From positions 62,001 to 126,000 of the forward strand of contig NZ_LT629710.1 in the NCBI RefSeq assembly GCF_900104535.1: a DNA stretch of 64,000 nucleotides, given 5' to 3'. The stretch is from Nakamurella panacisegetis (lineage in GTDB: Bacteria > Actinomycetota > Actinomycetes > Mycobacteriales > Nakamurellaceae). The position numbers were made by a program, and so were the translations under genes. The notes below the pieces were generated by a model that worked only from the letters and a program-made list of their open reading frames with translations, was not told where the DNA came from and did not search any database. How positions within the stretch are numbered: the stretch's first letter is position 1; each line of letters begins with the position of its first letter. Below, piece by piece: positions 39,896-49,284 of this stretch.

Positions 39896-42535
39896 TCAGC
39901 CCCAGTAGCGGTGCAGGCTGCTGTCGACCGGGACGCCTCCGTTGGAGTAGTAGACCGGCCGGATCTGCACGTACATCCCGACGTCGGGCGCCTCCAGCAG
40001 ATACGGGACGCCCTTGATCAGGCCGAGGTAGATGGCCACGTGGCCCTGGTACCCGATGATGTCGCCCGGCTGGCCCTGGCTCCACGGGACCGACTTCCCG
40101 GCGGCGCGCTGTGCCCCGGAGTAGCCCGGGATGTGGACCCCGGCCTGCAGCAGGACGTACGCGGTGAGACCGGAGCAGTCGAATCCGACGATTCCCTGGC
40201 AGGAGTTCTCCGCCCCGCCGGCTCGCGCACAACCCTGGTCGGCGCCGCCACCATTGGTACCGCCGCCGTACACGTACGGCAGCCCGACGGCCGCGAACCC
40301 GGCGGCCAGGCCCTTGGCCACCGCTGCGGTCGGCGCCTTGATGACGGCACCGGCTGCGGCCGACGCGACATGCTGGCTGCTGGGCAGGGTCACGTTGAGC
40401 CCGTTGACGCCGCCGTTGGCGTCCGTACCGCCGCCGGTGGGGCCGAAGTACTTCACGAACAGGAAGAAGAAGTTGCGGTTCCCGTACGAGCTGCACTTGT
40501 CCCCGACACCGGGATATGCGGCCAAAGACGCCGCGTTCGGCTGGTACGGGGTGTAGTCGTACAGGGATGCGGTCGCCGTGTTGCGGATGTAGACGTTCGA
40601 CCCGCCGCAGCCGCTCTGGGCGACGTTCCACAGGATGTTGACGGTCTTGCCGGCCTGGTAGTTGTACTTGGTCGGGTCGATCCGGTACCGGGCCCACTGC
40701 TTGGCCATGCCGTACGTCTGGTTGAACAGACCGGAGTACTGCGGGTCGCAGTTGGCCGATCCGCCGGGACCGGTGTCCGGGCAGTGCCATCCGAAGGCGG
40801 CGTTGTAGCTCGCCATGGTGGTGTCGGTGCGGGTCAGCAGGGCCGACTCCTTCTGCAGCGTCACCAACATCACCTGCGGGTTGATCCCGCAGGCGACCGA
40901 CAGCTTCAGCACGATCGAGGCGAAGTCCTCATTGGTGCCGCCCTTGTAGGCGGCGCAGTACTTGTCGGCCGGTTGGCTCGGCGTGGACAGCTTCAGCGAT
41001 CGGAGGCACGCGGCCGCGGTGCAGGCGGCGCCCTTGCTGTTGATGAAGGTTCGCAGGTCGGCGATCGTCATCGACTTGGTGTTGTAGAACACCGCGTCGG
41101 AGATGATCATCCCCGGATCGAACGAGGTCGACCGGCCGCCGGTGGACGGGCTGCAATCCACCGGCGCGGGAGTCGTGGCCGGCGTCGCGGCCGGCTGATG
41201 GGGGCGCGAGGTCGGGTCTGATTTGACGCCCGGATCGTCGTTGCGGCCGGTCGGGACCGGCGGTTCCGGTGGGTCCGGGTTCACCGCGACGTCGGGCCGG
41301 GTCACCTTCGTGGTGGGGCTCACCGCGGTGGTCGGCTTCGGCGTCGAGGTTGCGGTCGCCGGCTTGGTCGTCGCCGCGGTCGTGGTGGCAATGGTGGTGG
41401 CCGTGCGCGGCGTCGTCGAGCTGGCCGGGGCGGTCGACGTTGCCTTCGTGGTGGGGGTGGGCGTCGTCGGCGCGGTGGTCGGAGTCGTCGTCGACGTCGA
41501 CGTCGAGGTCGAGGTCGAGGTCGAGGTCGAGGTCGAGGTCGAGGTCGAGGTCGAGGTCGAGGTCGTGGTGCTCGATCCGGAGCTGGCCGTCGCCGTCGTC
41601 GTCACCGTGGTCGACGCGTCGGTCGAGGTCGTCGACGTGCTCGGATCAGCCGCCGTGGTGGTGCTCGTCGACGAGGTCGCGGTCAGCGAGGAGGAATCCG
41701 TGGTGGATGCAGCGGTGGTATCCGTGCTCAGCGGCAACTGCGCGGCGAACGCCGATCCCCCACCTCGCAACCCGGGCGCCGGGGCCGGGCGGACCGCCGC
41801 GACCGCCTTCGTCGAGGCCTTGGTCTTCACCGTCGTGCCCTGGGAGGCCGGGGCGACCAGGGTGATCACCGGCGCCCCGACGAGCTTGGCGGTCAGGGCC
41901 TCGGACAGGCCGTACCACTGCTCGACGTTGCGGCCGACATTGGTCTTCTGGATGACTTCACCGATCTGCCAGTCGAGGCGACCGTCGGTCTCGTACCGCG
42001 GCACCAGCTTGAGCAGCTGCTGGAAGAACATGGTGGCCGCGCCGGTGGCGTCGAGCCGGTTGTACTGCGTGTACAGGCCGGTACTGGGATCGATTCGCTG
42101 CTGGAAGAGCCCGATGTACGGGCCGCGGGTGGCCGCCGGATCCAGCGACGACTCCTGCATCGCTACGGCGAGCGCGATCCGGATTCCTCGGCGGGTGACC
42201 TTCAGCTTCTTCCCGACATCGACGATGGTCGACGCCGACGTGGTCTGCAGCGCACTGAGTTTCACGCCGTCGAAGGTGCCCCCCAGCGCGACCGTCGTGG
42301 TTGGCGTCGTCGGAGTGGGCGTGGTGGGAGTGGGGGTAACCGGGCACGGCGCGGTGGAGGTGGAGGCCGGCGAGACGGCGGACGCGGACGCGGACGACGG
42401 GTAGGCCGCCAGCCCGAGAACGAGAGCGGCGACCGCCCCCACGACCGCCCCCCGGGATCGACCGCCTGACGTCTTCCGACGGTGGCGTCCACGACGTGCC
42501 GGCACGTCGACTGCGGCGGTGGATGTCAGTCGCAC
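39896..42535 (-). CDS. Secreted three-domain cell-wall hydrolase: lytic-transglycosylase-like, helical LT-like, NlpC/P60 (about 879 aa)
   Basis: From GTG 42535 a basic stretch and the helix GAVVGAVAALVLGLAAY form a signal anchor. The first domain has IRIALAVAMQESSLDPAA and YIGLFQQR, a transglycosylase-type glutamate site. A Thr/Ser/Pro linker of about 190 residues follows, including ten TS pairs. A second domain (INPQVMLVTLQKESALL, GLFNQTYGMAKQWARYR) is also LT-like. The C-terminal NlpC/P60 domain has FDCSGL (catalytic Cys) and GHVAIYLG (His). Three wall-active modules in one chain are unusual. The start is uncertain: the frame opens at 42688, but a TAAGAT -10 lies inside that extension. Confidence 0.83.
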   Translation of the reverse strand: MRLTSTAAVDVPARRGRHRRKTSGGRSRGAVVGAVAALVLGLAAYPSSASASAVSPASTSTAPCPVTPTPTTPTPTTPTTTVALGGTFDGVKLSALQTTSASTIVDVGKKLKVTRRGIRIALAVAMQESSLDPAATRGPYIGLFQQRIDPSTGLYTQYNRLDATGAATMFFQQLLKLVPRYETDGRLDWQIGEVIQKTNVGRNVEQWYGLSEALTAKLVGAPVITLVAPASQGTTVKTKASTKAVAAVRPAPAPGLRGGGSAFAAQLPLSTDTTAASTTDSSSLTATSSTSTTTAADPSTSTTSTDASTTVTTTATASSGSSTTTSTSTSTSTSTSTSTSTSTSTSTSTTTPTTAPTTPTPTTKATSTAPASSTTPRTATTIATTTAATTKPATATSTPKPTTAVSPTTKVTRPDVAVNPDPPEPPVPTGRNDDPGVKSDPTSRPHQPAATPATTPAPVDCSPSTGGRSTSFDPGMIISDAVFYNTKSMTIADLRTFINSKGAACTAAACLRSLKLSTPSQPADKYCAAYKGGTNEDFASIVLKLSVACGINPQVMLVTLQKESALLTRTDTTMASYNAAFGWHCPDTGPGGSANCDPQYSGLFNQTYGMAKQWARYRIDPTKYNYQAGKTVNILWNVAQSGCGGSNVYIRNTATASLYDYTPYQPNAASLAAYPGVGDKCSSYGNRNFFFLFVKYFGPTGGGTDANGGVNGLNVTLPSSQHVASAAAGAVIKAPTAAVAKGLAAGFAAVGLPYVYGGGTNGGGADQGCARAGGAENSCQGIVGFDCSGLTAYVLLQAGVHIPGYSGAQRAAGKSVPWSQGQPGDIIGYQGHVAIYLGLIKGVPYLLEAPDVGMYVQIRPVYYSNGGVPVDSSLHRYWG
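41502..41561. repeat. Ten perfect tandem copies of a 6-bp unit
   Basis: GTCGAG (plus strand) repeats ten times without a mismatch, with near-perfect units on both sides. On the coding strand each unit adds one Thr-Ser pair to the hydrolase linker, so slippage changes length but not frame. Confidence 0.92.
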
Positions 42536-42876
42536 GTGAGCACTTGTCCCCTGGATCAATTCGGCGTGATATTCGCGGGCACCGGGCTCGAAAGCCGTCC
42601 CACTGCTCCAAATGGCGTACACGAATCTTAGAGCCTGGCCGTGATATGCACTACGCAATTCACTCGATCGTGCCCGATCGGCGTACAACCTGGCCGGCGA
42701 AGGACGGAAACGAATTCACGATCCGAAGATTCTCCACTCGAACGCCCCATACGTCATCATGCCGGGCGGGGGTACGTGACCAAGGTAGATTGGGCCTCCA
42801 GAGTCGCCGCGGCCGATTGTTGAGTTGATCGTCACAGCACACGGCGTTGACATTGCTCGCGCGGACAGGGGAAACG
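42536..42876. other. Divergent promoter region
   Basis: About 340 bases lie between two divergent genes. On the minus strand TAAGAT at 42630-42625 is a good -10 for the hydrolase gene, 90 bases before GTG 42535. On the plus strand TTGACA at 42847-42852 looks like a -35 but has no matching -10. No repeats or small genes are evident. Confidence 0.4.
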
Positions 42877-43281
42877 ATGGGAATCCGGGACGTCCTACGA
42901 GGATTGCGGAGCGGCGGGAAGACCACCGAGGACGACGGGCTGGACGCCGAGGCGCCCGAGCCGACCTGGTTCCAGCCCCGCTACGACGGCTGCTACCAGG
43001 TGGCCGGAGCCGGCATCGTGCTGCGATTCCTGCCCGGCGGACGTGCCTTCGAGTCGACCGACGGGGACGATCCGGGCCCGCAGCAGCAGAACCCGTGCCG
43101 CGGCGAATACACCGCCGCCGGCCGGTTCAACGTCCAGCGGCAGTTCGAGCGCATCGTCAGCTACATCGTGCACGAGGCGGACCCGATCGCGATCCGGGAC
43201 GGGTTCGAGGCCAACCGATTCGACGCCGCCACCCGCGTCGCCGCCGATCTGCAGTTCGTCTTCAAACCCGACGCCGACTAG
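42877..43281 (+). CDS. Hypothetical protein convergent with encapsulin (134 aa)
   Basis: AGGGGAAACG precedes ATG 42877. The soluble protein has a basic N-terminus, an acidic linker, then a beta-rich domain (YDGCYQVAGAGIVLRFLPGGRAF) and a helical end (RFDAATRVAADLQFVFKPD). No family is recognised. It overlaps the encapsulin gene tail-to-tail by 4 bases. It lacks the targeting peptide seen on DyP, so there is no evidence that it is cargo. Confidence 0.6.
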   Translation: MGIRDVLRGLRSGGKTTEDDGLDAEAPEPTWFQPRYDGCYQVAGAGIVLRFLPGGRAFESTDGDDPGPQQQNPCRGEYTAAGRFNVQRQFERIVSYIVHEADPIAIRDGFEANRFDAATRVAADLQFVFKPDAD

Positions 43282-44072
43282 CCCAGCGCCACCACGGCTT
43301 CGCTGGTGAGGGTGAAGAAGGTCAGCGACTCCTGGAAGTACAGCTGCACCGTCGATGCGTCGTGCGTCAGATAGCCGATGGACAGGTCCTGGCCGACGTG
43401 CAGTTCGAAGTCCCCGCCGCGGGTGCTGACGACGAGAGCGCCGTCGAGTGCCGGGGCCCAGATGATCTCGCCGTCGACCAGCCGGGCCAGGTGCTCGTGG
43501 ATCGGGTAGCCGTGATCGGACGTCTCCATCACTCCGGTGTAGGCATCGGCCGACAGCAGTACGGAGTACGGCCCGTTGACCCCGGCCAGGCGCAGCGCCG
43601 AGATGGCCTGACTGACGATGTTCGGGTAGTCCCGGAAATCGGCCGGCAGCGGCAACGCGGGATTCGAACTGCCCTCCCGCAGGCCGACGATGCCGGCCGC
43701 CGCGTAGCCGTCCAGGACGGCCCGGTCCTCGGCGAACGCCATCTGCTTGGCGGCCTCCTTGACCGGCTGCCAGTCCGAGTCGCGAGAGCCGCGCTCGACG
43801 TCGTCGATGGCCTCCCGGCTGACGAAGAACGGCACCCGCAGTTCCACCAACGACTGCACCTGGCGCTGCCGGGTGATCACCCCGGCCGCCGGTGACTCGA
43901 CGTCCAACAGGTGCCCGGTGCCCACCGCGGACAGTGCGGTGCCGCCGGGCCCGACCAGGTCGACGACCCGGCGCCCGGCCAGGTGCCGCTTGAACGTGCG
44001 CCTGGCTTCCTCCTCGATCTCGTCCCAGGCCGCCGCGGAGATCGGCGCCAATTCGCGGTGCAGGTTGTTCAT
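43278..44072 (-). CDS. Family 1 encapsulin shell protein
   Basis: The 264-aa protein has the HK97-fold encapsulin words: MNNLHRELAPISAAAWDEIEEEARR at the N-terminus, GRRVVDLVGPGG, AFAEDRAVLDGY, PYSVLLSADAYTGVMETSDHGYPI and the C-terminal DFELHVGQDLSIGYL. It self-assembles into a nanocompartment of about 24 nm in the cytosol. The preceding gene encodes its cargo, a DyP peroxidase with a C-terminal loading peptide, 53 bp upstream on the same strand. Confidence 0.95.
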   Translation of the reverse strand: MNNLHRELAPISAAAWDEIEEEARRTFKRHLAGRRVVDLVGPGGTALSAVGTGHLLDVESPAAGVITRQRQVQSLVELRVPFFVSREAIDDVERGSRDSDWQPVKEAAKQMAFAEDRAVLDGYAAAGIVGLREGSSNPALPLPADFRDYPNIVSQAISALRLAGVNGPYSVLLSADAYTGVMETSDHGYPIHEHLARLVDGEIIWAPALDGALVVSTRGGDFELHVGQDLSIGYLTHDASTVQLYFQESLTFFTLTSEAVVALG

Positions 44073-44125
44073 GGGTTGCTCCCGGTGGTGTGCGGAGTTC
44101 GGTGGTCGGCGACCGTGGGGTCGCG

Positions 44126-45154
44126 TCAGGACGGTTTCAGGCTCCCGATGCCCAGCGACCCGTCGACCGCCGGCTGGTCCGACGCACCGGTCGGGGCCGC
44201 CACGGCCGGGGTGGAGTCCGGTGCCGGCGGCGGATCGTCCAGGAAATCGGCCGTCGGAACGAAGAACAACGCCCCGGTGCGGGCGGTCGAGAAGTCCAGG
44301 ATCCGGTCGTAGTTGCCGGCCGGATTGCCCAGGAACATGTTGCGCAGCATGGTTTCGGTGACAGCGGGATCGCGGGCGTAACCGATGAAGTAGGTGCCGA
44401 ACTCGGCGGTCCCGACCCGGCCGAAGGGCATGTTGTCCCGCAGAATCTGCAGCTGGACCCCGTTCTCGTCCTGGACGACGTTCAACGCCACGTGCGAGTT
44501 CGCCGGCTTGACCTCGTCCGGCATCTCGATGTCGGTCAGTTTGCTGCGACCGATCACCCGCTCCTGCTCATCGGTGCTCAGGGCGTTCCAGGTATCCAGG
44601 TCGTGCACGTACTTCTGCACGATGACGTAACTGCCGCCGGTGAAGTCGGGGTCCTCGTCACCGATGAGCACCGCCCGCGCGGCGGCGTTCCCGCCCGGGT
44701 TCTCCGTCCCGTCGACGAAACCGAGCAGGTCGCGGACCTCGAAGAAGCGGAACCCGTGCACCTCGTCGACCGCCGTCGTGGCGCCGGACAACCGGTTCAT
44801 GATCTGCGAAGCCAGCTCGAAACAGGCATCCATCTGACCGGCCCGGAAATGGAACAGCAGATCGGCCGGCGTGGCCGGGGCCTCGTGCCTTACCCCCTGC
44901 AGCGGCACGAACGGGTGCAGTCGCGCCGGGCGCGGGCCGGCGAACAACCGGTCCCAGGCGTCCGATCCGATGCCGACCACGCAGGTCAGGGCGGCGGCGG
45001 GGACCCGGAACCCGACCGAACGGAGCAGCCCGGAGAGGTCCGCCAGGAGGTCCCGGACGGCGTCCTCACCGCCGGGATCGATGGTCAGCGACAGGAAGAT
45101 CGCACTGCCGGTCAGCGGCGCCAGGATCGGCTGCGGTTCGGCCGGACTCGTCAT
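44126..45154 (-). CDS. Dye-decolorizing peroxidase with encapsulin targeting peptide
   Basis: The 342-aa type-B-like DyP has GFVDGTENP (the GxxDG motif), the haem-ligand region PANSHVALN and the distal Arg in ILRDNMPFG. After residue 305 a flexible Pro/Ala linker ends in DGSLGIGSLK, the classic encapsulin cargo-loading peptide. It oxidises substrates with H2O2 inside the shell. I start at ATG 45154; the open frame upstream has no conserved sequence. It is transcribed before and with the encapsulin gene. Confidence 0.95.
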   Translation of the reverse strand: MTSPAEPQPILAPLTGSAIFLSLTIDPGGEDAVRDLLADLSGLLRSVGFRVPAAALTCVVGIGSDAWDRLFAGPRPARLHPFVPLQGVRHEAPATPADLLFHFRAGQMDACFELASQIMNRLSGATTAVDEVHGFRFFEVRDLLGFVDGTENPGGNAAARAVLIGDEDPDFTGGSYVIVQKYVHDLDTWNALSTDEQERVIGRSKLTDIEMPDEVKPANSHVALNVVQDENGVQLQILRDNMPFGRVGTAEFGTYFIGYARDPAVTETMLRNMFLGNPAGNYDRILDFSTARTGALFFVPTADFLDDPPPAPDSTPAVAAPTGASDQPAVDGSLGIGSLKPS

Positions 45155-45296
45155 CTGCGGTGCGCTCCTGGCTCGGTGGGCGTGACGCCGGGGTGGGCGG
45201 GATGGAGGGACCGAGTCTATGGCGGGCGCTTCGGATCCGGCCGGGCCCCCCGCTGTTGCCTCGGACACCCTGCCGTGCCGCGTAGGCTGAGGAGTT

Positions 45297-46403
45297 GTGA
45301 ATGCCGACGAATCCGCTGAACTCAAGGCCCTCGAAGCGACGATGACCAGCATCGAGGCCGTCCTGGACATCGATCGGCTCAAGGCGACCATCGCCGAACT
45401 GTCCGAGCAGGCCAGCGCGCCCGACCTCTGGAACGACCAGGAGAAGGCGCAGCAGGTCACGAGCAAGCTGTCGCACGCGCAGTCGGAGTTGAAGAAGGTT
45501 CAGGAGCTGCGTCAGCGCCTGGATGACCTGAACGTCCTGTTCGAGCTGGGCGAGGACGACCCGGCCACCCACGCCGAGGCGCAGGCCGAATTGATCGCCG
45601 CGCATGCGGAGGTGGAGACGATGGAGGTCCGCACCCTGCTGTCGGGCGAGTACGACGTCCGTGAGGCGCTGATCACCATCCGCTCCGAGGCGGGCGGGGT
45701 CGATGCCGCGGATTTCGCCGAGATGCTGATGCGGATGTACCTGCGCTGGTCGGAACGTCACGGGTACGCGACCGAGGTGTACGACACGTCCTACGCGGAA
45801 GAGGCCGGCATCAAGTCGGCGACCTTCCAGGTCAAGAGCCCGTACGCCTACGGCACCCTCTCGGTCGAGCAGGGCACGCACCGGTTGGTGCGCATCTCCC
45901 CCTTCGACAACCAGGGTCGCCGGCAGACCTCGTTCGCCGGCGTGGAGGTGATCCCGGTGCTGGAGACCAGCGACCACATCGAGATCGACGAGAAGGAACT
46001 GCGGGTGGACGTGTATCGCTCGTCCGGTCCGGGCGGTCAGGGCGTCAACACCACCGACTCCGCGGTCCGGATCACCCACCTGCCCACCGGCATCGTCGTC
46101 TCCTGTCAGAACGAGCGGTCCCAGATCCAGAACCGGGCCTCGGCCATGGCGGTGCTCGGCGCCAAGCTGCTGGTCCGCCGCAAGGAGGAGGAGAAGGCGG
46201 CCATGGATGCGCTGCGCGGTGACGGCGGCAACTCCTGGGGCAACCAGATGCGGTCCTACGTCCTGCACCCGTACCAGATGGTCAAGGATCTCCGCACCAA
46301 CTTCGAGGTCGGAAACCCGTCGGCCGTGTTCGACGGAGACATCGACGGCTTCCTGGAGGCCGGCATCCGCTGGCGTCGCTCGGCCGATCCGGGCAGCAAC
46401 TGA
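45297..46403 (+). CDS. prfB: Peptide chain release factor 2
   Basis: RF2 reads UGA and UAA and releases the finished peptide. The 368-aa protein has the anticodon-like [13 protein letters not shown] and the catalytic GGQ in [17 protein letters not shown]. The frame is continuous from GTG 45297, with no in-frame UGA and no CUUUGA slip site near codon 25, so the programmed frameshift known in many bacteria is absent here. Confidence 0.96.
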   Translation: MNADESAELKALEATMTSIEAVLDIDRLKATIAELSEQASAPDLWNDQEKAQQVTSKLSHAQSELKKVQELRQRLDDLNVLFELGEDDPATHAEAQAELIAAHAEVETMEVRTLLSGEYDVREALITIRSEAGGVDAADFAEMLMRMYLRWSERHGYATEVYDTSYAEEAGIKSATFQVKSPYAYGTLSVEQGTHRLVRISPFDNQGRRQTSFAGVEVIPVLETSDHIEIDEKELRVDVYRSSGPGGQGVNTTDSAVRITHLPTGIVVSCQNERSQIQNRASAMAVLGAKLLVRRKEEEKAAMDALRGDGGNSWGNQMRSYVLHPYQMVKDLRTNFEVGNPSAVFDGDIDGFLEAGIRWRRSADPGSN

Positions 46404-46405
46404 TC

Positions 46406-46981
46406 GTGATGGCGCTCCCGTTGGCCGTCGACGCGTTCGGGGTGGCCCCGGTGCTGCGCGGGCCGCAGGTGACCTTGGTCCCGTTGGGTGTGCGGTACCT
46501 GGACGACTACCTGACGATGCTGGCCGACCCCGAGGGCAACCGTCTGACCGGGACGACGGCGGCGTTCGACCGGCGAGGGATCACCGAGTGGCTCACCGGC
46601 CGCCAGGAGCACCACGACCGGGCCGACTGGGCGATCGTCGACTCCGACACCGACGAGTTCCTGGGCGAGGTGGTGCTCAACCAGTTCGATCCGGCGCAGG
46701 CGTCGGCCAACTTCCGCATCAGCCTGGCCGGGCCGTCCGCCTACGGCCACGGTCACGGCACCGCGGCGGCCCGGATGGCCCTGCGGCACGGCTTCGAGAC
46801 GGTCGGGCTGCACCGCATCCACCTCGAGGTCTTCGACTTCAACGCACGGGCCCGTCGGAGTTACGCCAAGGCCGGCTTCCGCGAGGAGGGCGTGCTGCGG
46901 GAGGCCCACCACGACGACGACGGCTGGCACGACGTCATCGTGATGGCCCTGCTGTCCACCGACCCACGCCCCGCGGCCTGA
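46406..46981 (+). CDS. GNAT-family N-acetyltransferase (RimJ-like)
   Basis: The 191-aa protein follows the RimJ/RimL-type pattern: RGPQVTLVPLGVRYLDDYLTML, then GEVVLNQFDPAQASANFRISL, the acetyl-CoA-binding GHGHGTAAARMALRHGFE, and the C-terminal LHRIHLEVFDFNARARRSYAKAGFREEGVLRE. It starts at GTG 46406, two bases after the prfB stop, so it is likely co-transcribed. The substrate is unknown; relatives acetylate ribosomal proteins or small amines. Confidence 0.88.
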   Translation: MMALPLAVDAFGVAPVLRGPQVTLVPLGVRYLDDYLTMLADPEGNRLTGTTAAFDRRGITEWLTGRQEHHDRADWAIVDSDTDEFLGEVVLNQFDPAQASANFRISLAGPSAYGHGHGTAAARMALRHGFETVGLHRIHLEVFDFNARARRSYAKAGFREEGVLREAHHDDDGWHDVIVMALLSTDPRPAA

Positions 46982-47000
46982 ACCCGGGTCCGGGCCGGCT

Positions 47001-49193
47001 TCAGACCGCGGCCAGCTTCTCGTCCTCGCTCCGCTGGGCGAGCTTCTCGTCGAGCCGCTCCCCCTCGATGTCCGGGTCCGGCACATAGCGCGCGAACCAC
47101 TGCGGGTGGTACCAGATCTTGCCGCCCACGATCGCCATGACGGCCGGCACCAGCGTGAGCCGGACGATGAACGCGTCGATGAACACACCGAGGGCGAAGC
47201 TGAAGCCGATGGCCTTGGTGATCGGTTCAGGGGCCAGCAACACCGACACGAAGATCGACACCATGATCAACGCGGCCGCCGTCACCACCCGGGCCGACTG
47301 GCCGGTGCCGGTGATCACCGACTCCCCGGCCTTTCCGGTCTTGGTGAAGTGTTCCTTGATCCGAGAGACCACGAACACCTCGTAGTCGCTGGAGAGCCCG
47401 AACATGATCGCGATCAGGATCACCGGCAGGAAGCTCAGGGTCTCGGTCGGCTCCACCCCGATCAACTTGGCCCCCCAGCCCCACTGGAAGATGGCCACCT
47501 GGGATCCGAGCGCGGCCCCGGCCGACAACAGGAACCCGATGATCGACTTGATCGGTACCAGGATCGTCCGGAAGGCAAACGTGAGCAGCAGGAACGCCAG
47601 GATGACGATGGTGATGACGAAGATCGGGAGCGCGTCCAGCAGTTTCGCCGAGACGTCGATGTTGGTCGCGACCAGACCGCCGACCAGCAGGGTGGCCCCG
47701 GTCGTTCCCTCCAGCGTGGATCGCTGGTCGCGGATGCGGTTGACCAGATCGGCCGTGGCCGGATCGTTCGGTCCGGTGGTCGGGACGACGCTGATGATGG
47801 CGAGGCCGTTGGTGACGGCCGAGACCGACGACGACGCCACTCCCGGGATCGCGCCCATCGCCGAGGCGATCCGGGCCGCCGGTGCCGCCGTGGTGATGTT
47901 CTCGGCCACCACGGTCAGGGCGCCGTTGTAGCCCGGACCGAAGTGCGCCGTCGTCAGGTCGTAGGCCCGGCGTGACGTGTCCGTGGTCGGGTTGGACCCC
48001 GCCCCGGGCAGGCCGAGCTTCATGCCGCCGATCGGGATGCAGAGCACGCCCAGCACGATGACCCCGATGATGACGACCGGCACCCGGCGCCGGACAACCC
48101 AGTTCGCCCACCGGGTCCCGGCCAGCTTCTCCGGAGCGTCGACAGCCGTGCGAGCGGCCACGCCGGCCCGGCGCAGGCCCGGGATGCGGGCAACCCGGCC
48201 GGCCCGCCGACCCAGGAACCCGAACACGGCCGGCAGCAGCGACATGGAGATGAGCAGGGCGATCAGCACGGTGAACGCGGCGGCCAGGCCCATCGTGGTC
48301 AGGAACGGAATACCGACGACCGAGAGACCGCACAGCGCGATGATGACGCTGAGACCCGCGAACACCACTGAACCTCCAGCGGTGCCCGCGGCGCGACCGG
48401 CCGCCTCCTCCGGGTCGAGGCCGTCGAGCAGGTAACTTCGGTGGCGGGACAGGATGAACAGGGCGTAGTCGATACCGCAGGACAATCCGAGCAAGGTCGC
48501 GACCGTGGTCGCCGACGACGCGATGTCGACCACCGCGGCCAGCGCCGTGACCGCGAACGTCGTGGTCAGCACACCGATCAGGGCGGTGACGACGGGCAGG
48601 CCGGCGGCGACCATCGAGCCGAAGGTGATCAGGAGCACGATCAGCGCGACCAGCAGGCCGATGGCTTCGGAGTTGACGGCTGATTTGGCCTTCGGGTACA
48701 CCCCACCGCCGAACTCGACCTCGACGCCGGCCGCCTGGGCCCCGGTGACCGCGGCCTGGACCGCGTCGAGGGTGGACGTCGTCACCTCCGCGGCGACGGT
48801 GTCGTAGCTGATACTGCCCAGGGCGACGTGTTTGTCGGGCGAGATCGCGCTGGTCTGGAACGGGTCGGTGGCGCTGACCACCTGACCTTTGATGGCGGCC
48901 AGCTTCGTCACCGCTGCCTCGATCGCCGTCCGGTACTTCGCGTCGGTGATGTCACCGTCCGAGGCGGCGAACACGACCTGGGTCGAGGCGCCGGAGGCGG
49001 CCGGCAGCTTGGCCTGGAGCACCGAGACCACCTGCTGCGCCTCGGTCCCGGGGATGGTCACCGCGTCATTGGTCTTGCCCCCGCTGACCGATGCGATGAC
49101 GCCGGCCCCGATCAACGCCACCAGCCAGACAGCGAGGACCGCCCACTTCTTGCGGAAGCACCAGCGGGACAGGCGGTACAGATAGGTGGACAA
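47001..49193 (-). CDS. MMPL-family transporter (730 aa)
   Basis: Two RND-type halves each have one helix, a large external loop and a block of five to six helices. The conserved GIDYALFILSRHR (first half) and GLSSDYEVFVVSRIKE (second half) are the proton-relay motifs of MMPL proteins. Relatives export lipids or siderophores across the inner membrane. No lipid-synthesis gene is adjacent, so the cargo is unknown. GGTCCTTGTT-type spacing sequence gives no regulator clue. The C-terminus is short and charged. Confidence 0.92.
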   Translation of the reverse strand: MSTYLYRLSRWCFRKKWAVLAVWLVALIGAGVIASVSGGKTNDAVTIPGTEAQQVVSVLQAKLPAASGASTQVVFAASDGDITDAKYRTAIEAAVTKLAAIKGQVVSATDPFQTSAISPDKHVALGSISYDTVAAEVTTSTLDAVQAAVTGAQAAGVEVEFGGGVYPKAKSAVNSEAIGLLVALIVLLITFGSMVAAGLPVVTALIGVLTTTFAVTALAAVVDIASSATTVATLLGLSCGIDYALFILSRHRSYLLDGLDPEEAAGRAAGTAGGSVVFAGLSVIIALCGLSVVGIPFLTTMGLAAAFTVLIALLISMSLLPAVFGFLGRRAGRVARIPGLRRAGVAARTAVDAPEKLAGTRWANWVVRRRVPVVIIGVIVLGVLCIPIGGMKLGLPGAGSNPTTDTSRRAYDLTTAHFGPGYNGALTVVAENITTAAPAARIASAMGAIPGVASSSVSAVTNGLAIISVVPTTGPNDPATADLVNRIRDQRSTLEGTTGATLLVGGLVATNIDVSAKLLDALPIFVITIVILAFLLLTFAFRTILVPIKSIIGFLLSAGAALGSQVAIFQWGWGAKLIGVEPTETLSFLPVILIAIMFGLSSDYEVFVVSRIKEHFTKTGKAGESVITGTGQSARVVTAAALIMVSIFVSVLLAPEPITKAIGFSFALGVFIDAFIVRLTLVPAVMAIVGGKIWYHPQWFARYVPDPDIEGERLDEKLAQRSEDEKLAAV

Positions 49194-49284
49194 CGGACTT
49201 CTCCTTCTTTCGGTCGATCACTGACTGTCCCGCCTCGGCTGCGTCGTCGTGAGCGGTCTCGGGAATACTCGGCGGCTGTGCCGC

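Noticed and set aside
41502-41561. Hexanucleotide repeats as a possible CRISPR array
   Set aside because: There are no spacers; it is a tandem microsatellite in a coding linker.
45297-45400. Programmed frameshift in prfB
   Set aside because: The frame is open from GTG to stop and no CUUUGA-type site or in-frame UGA is present.
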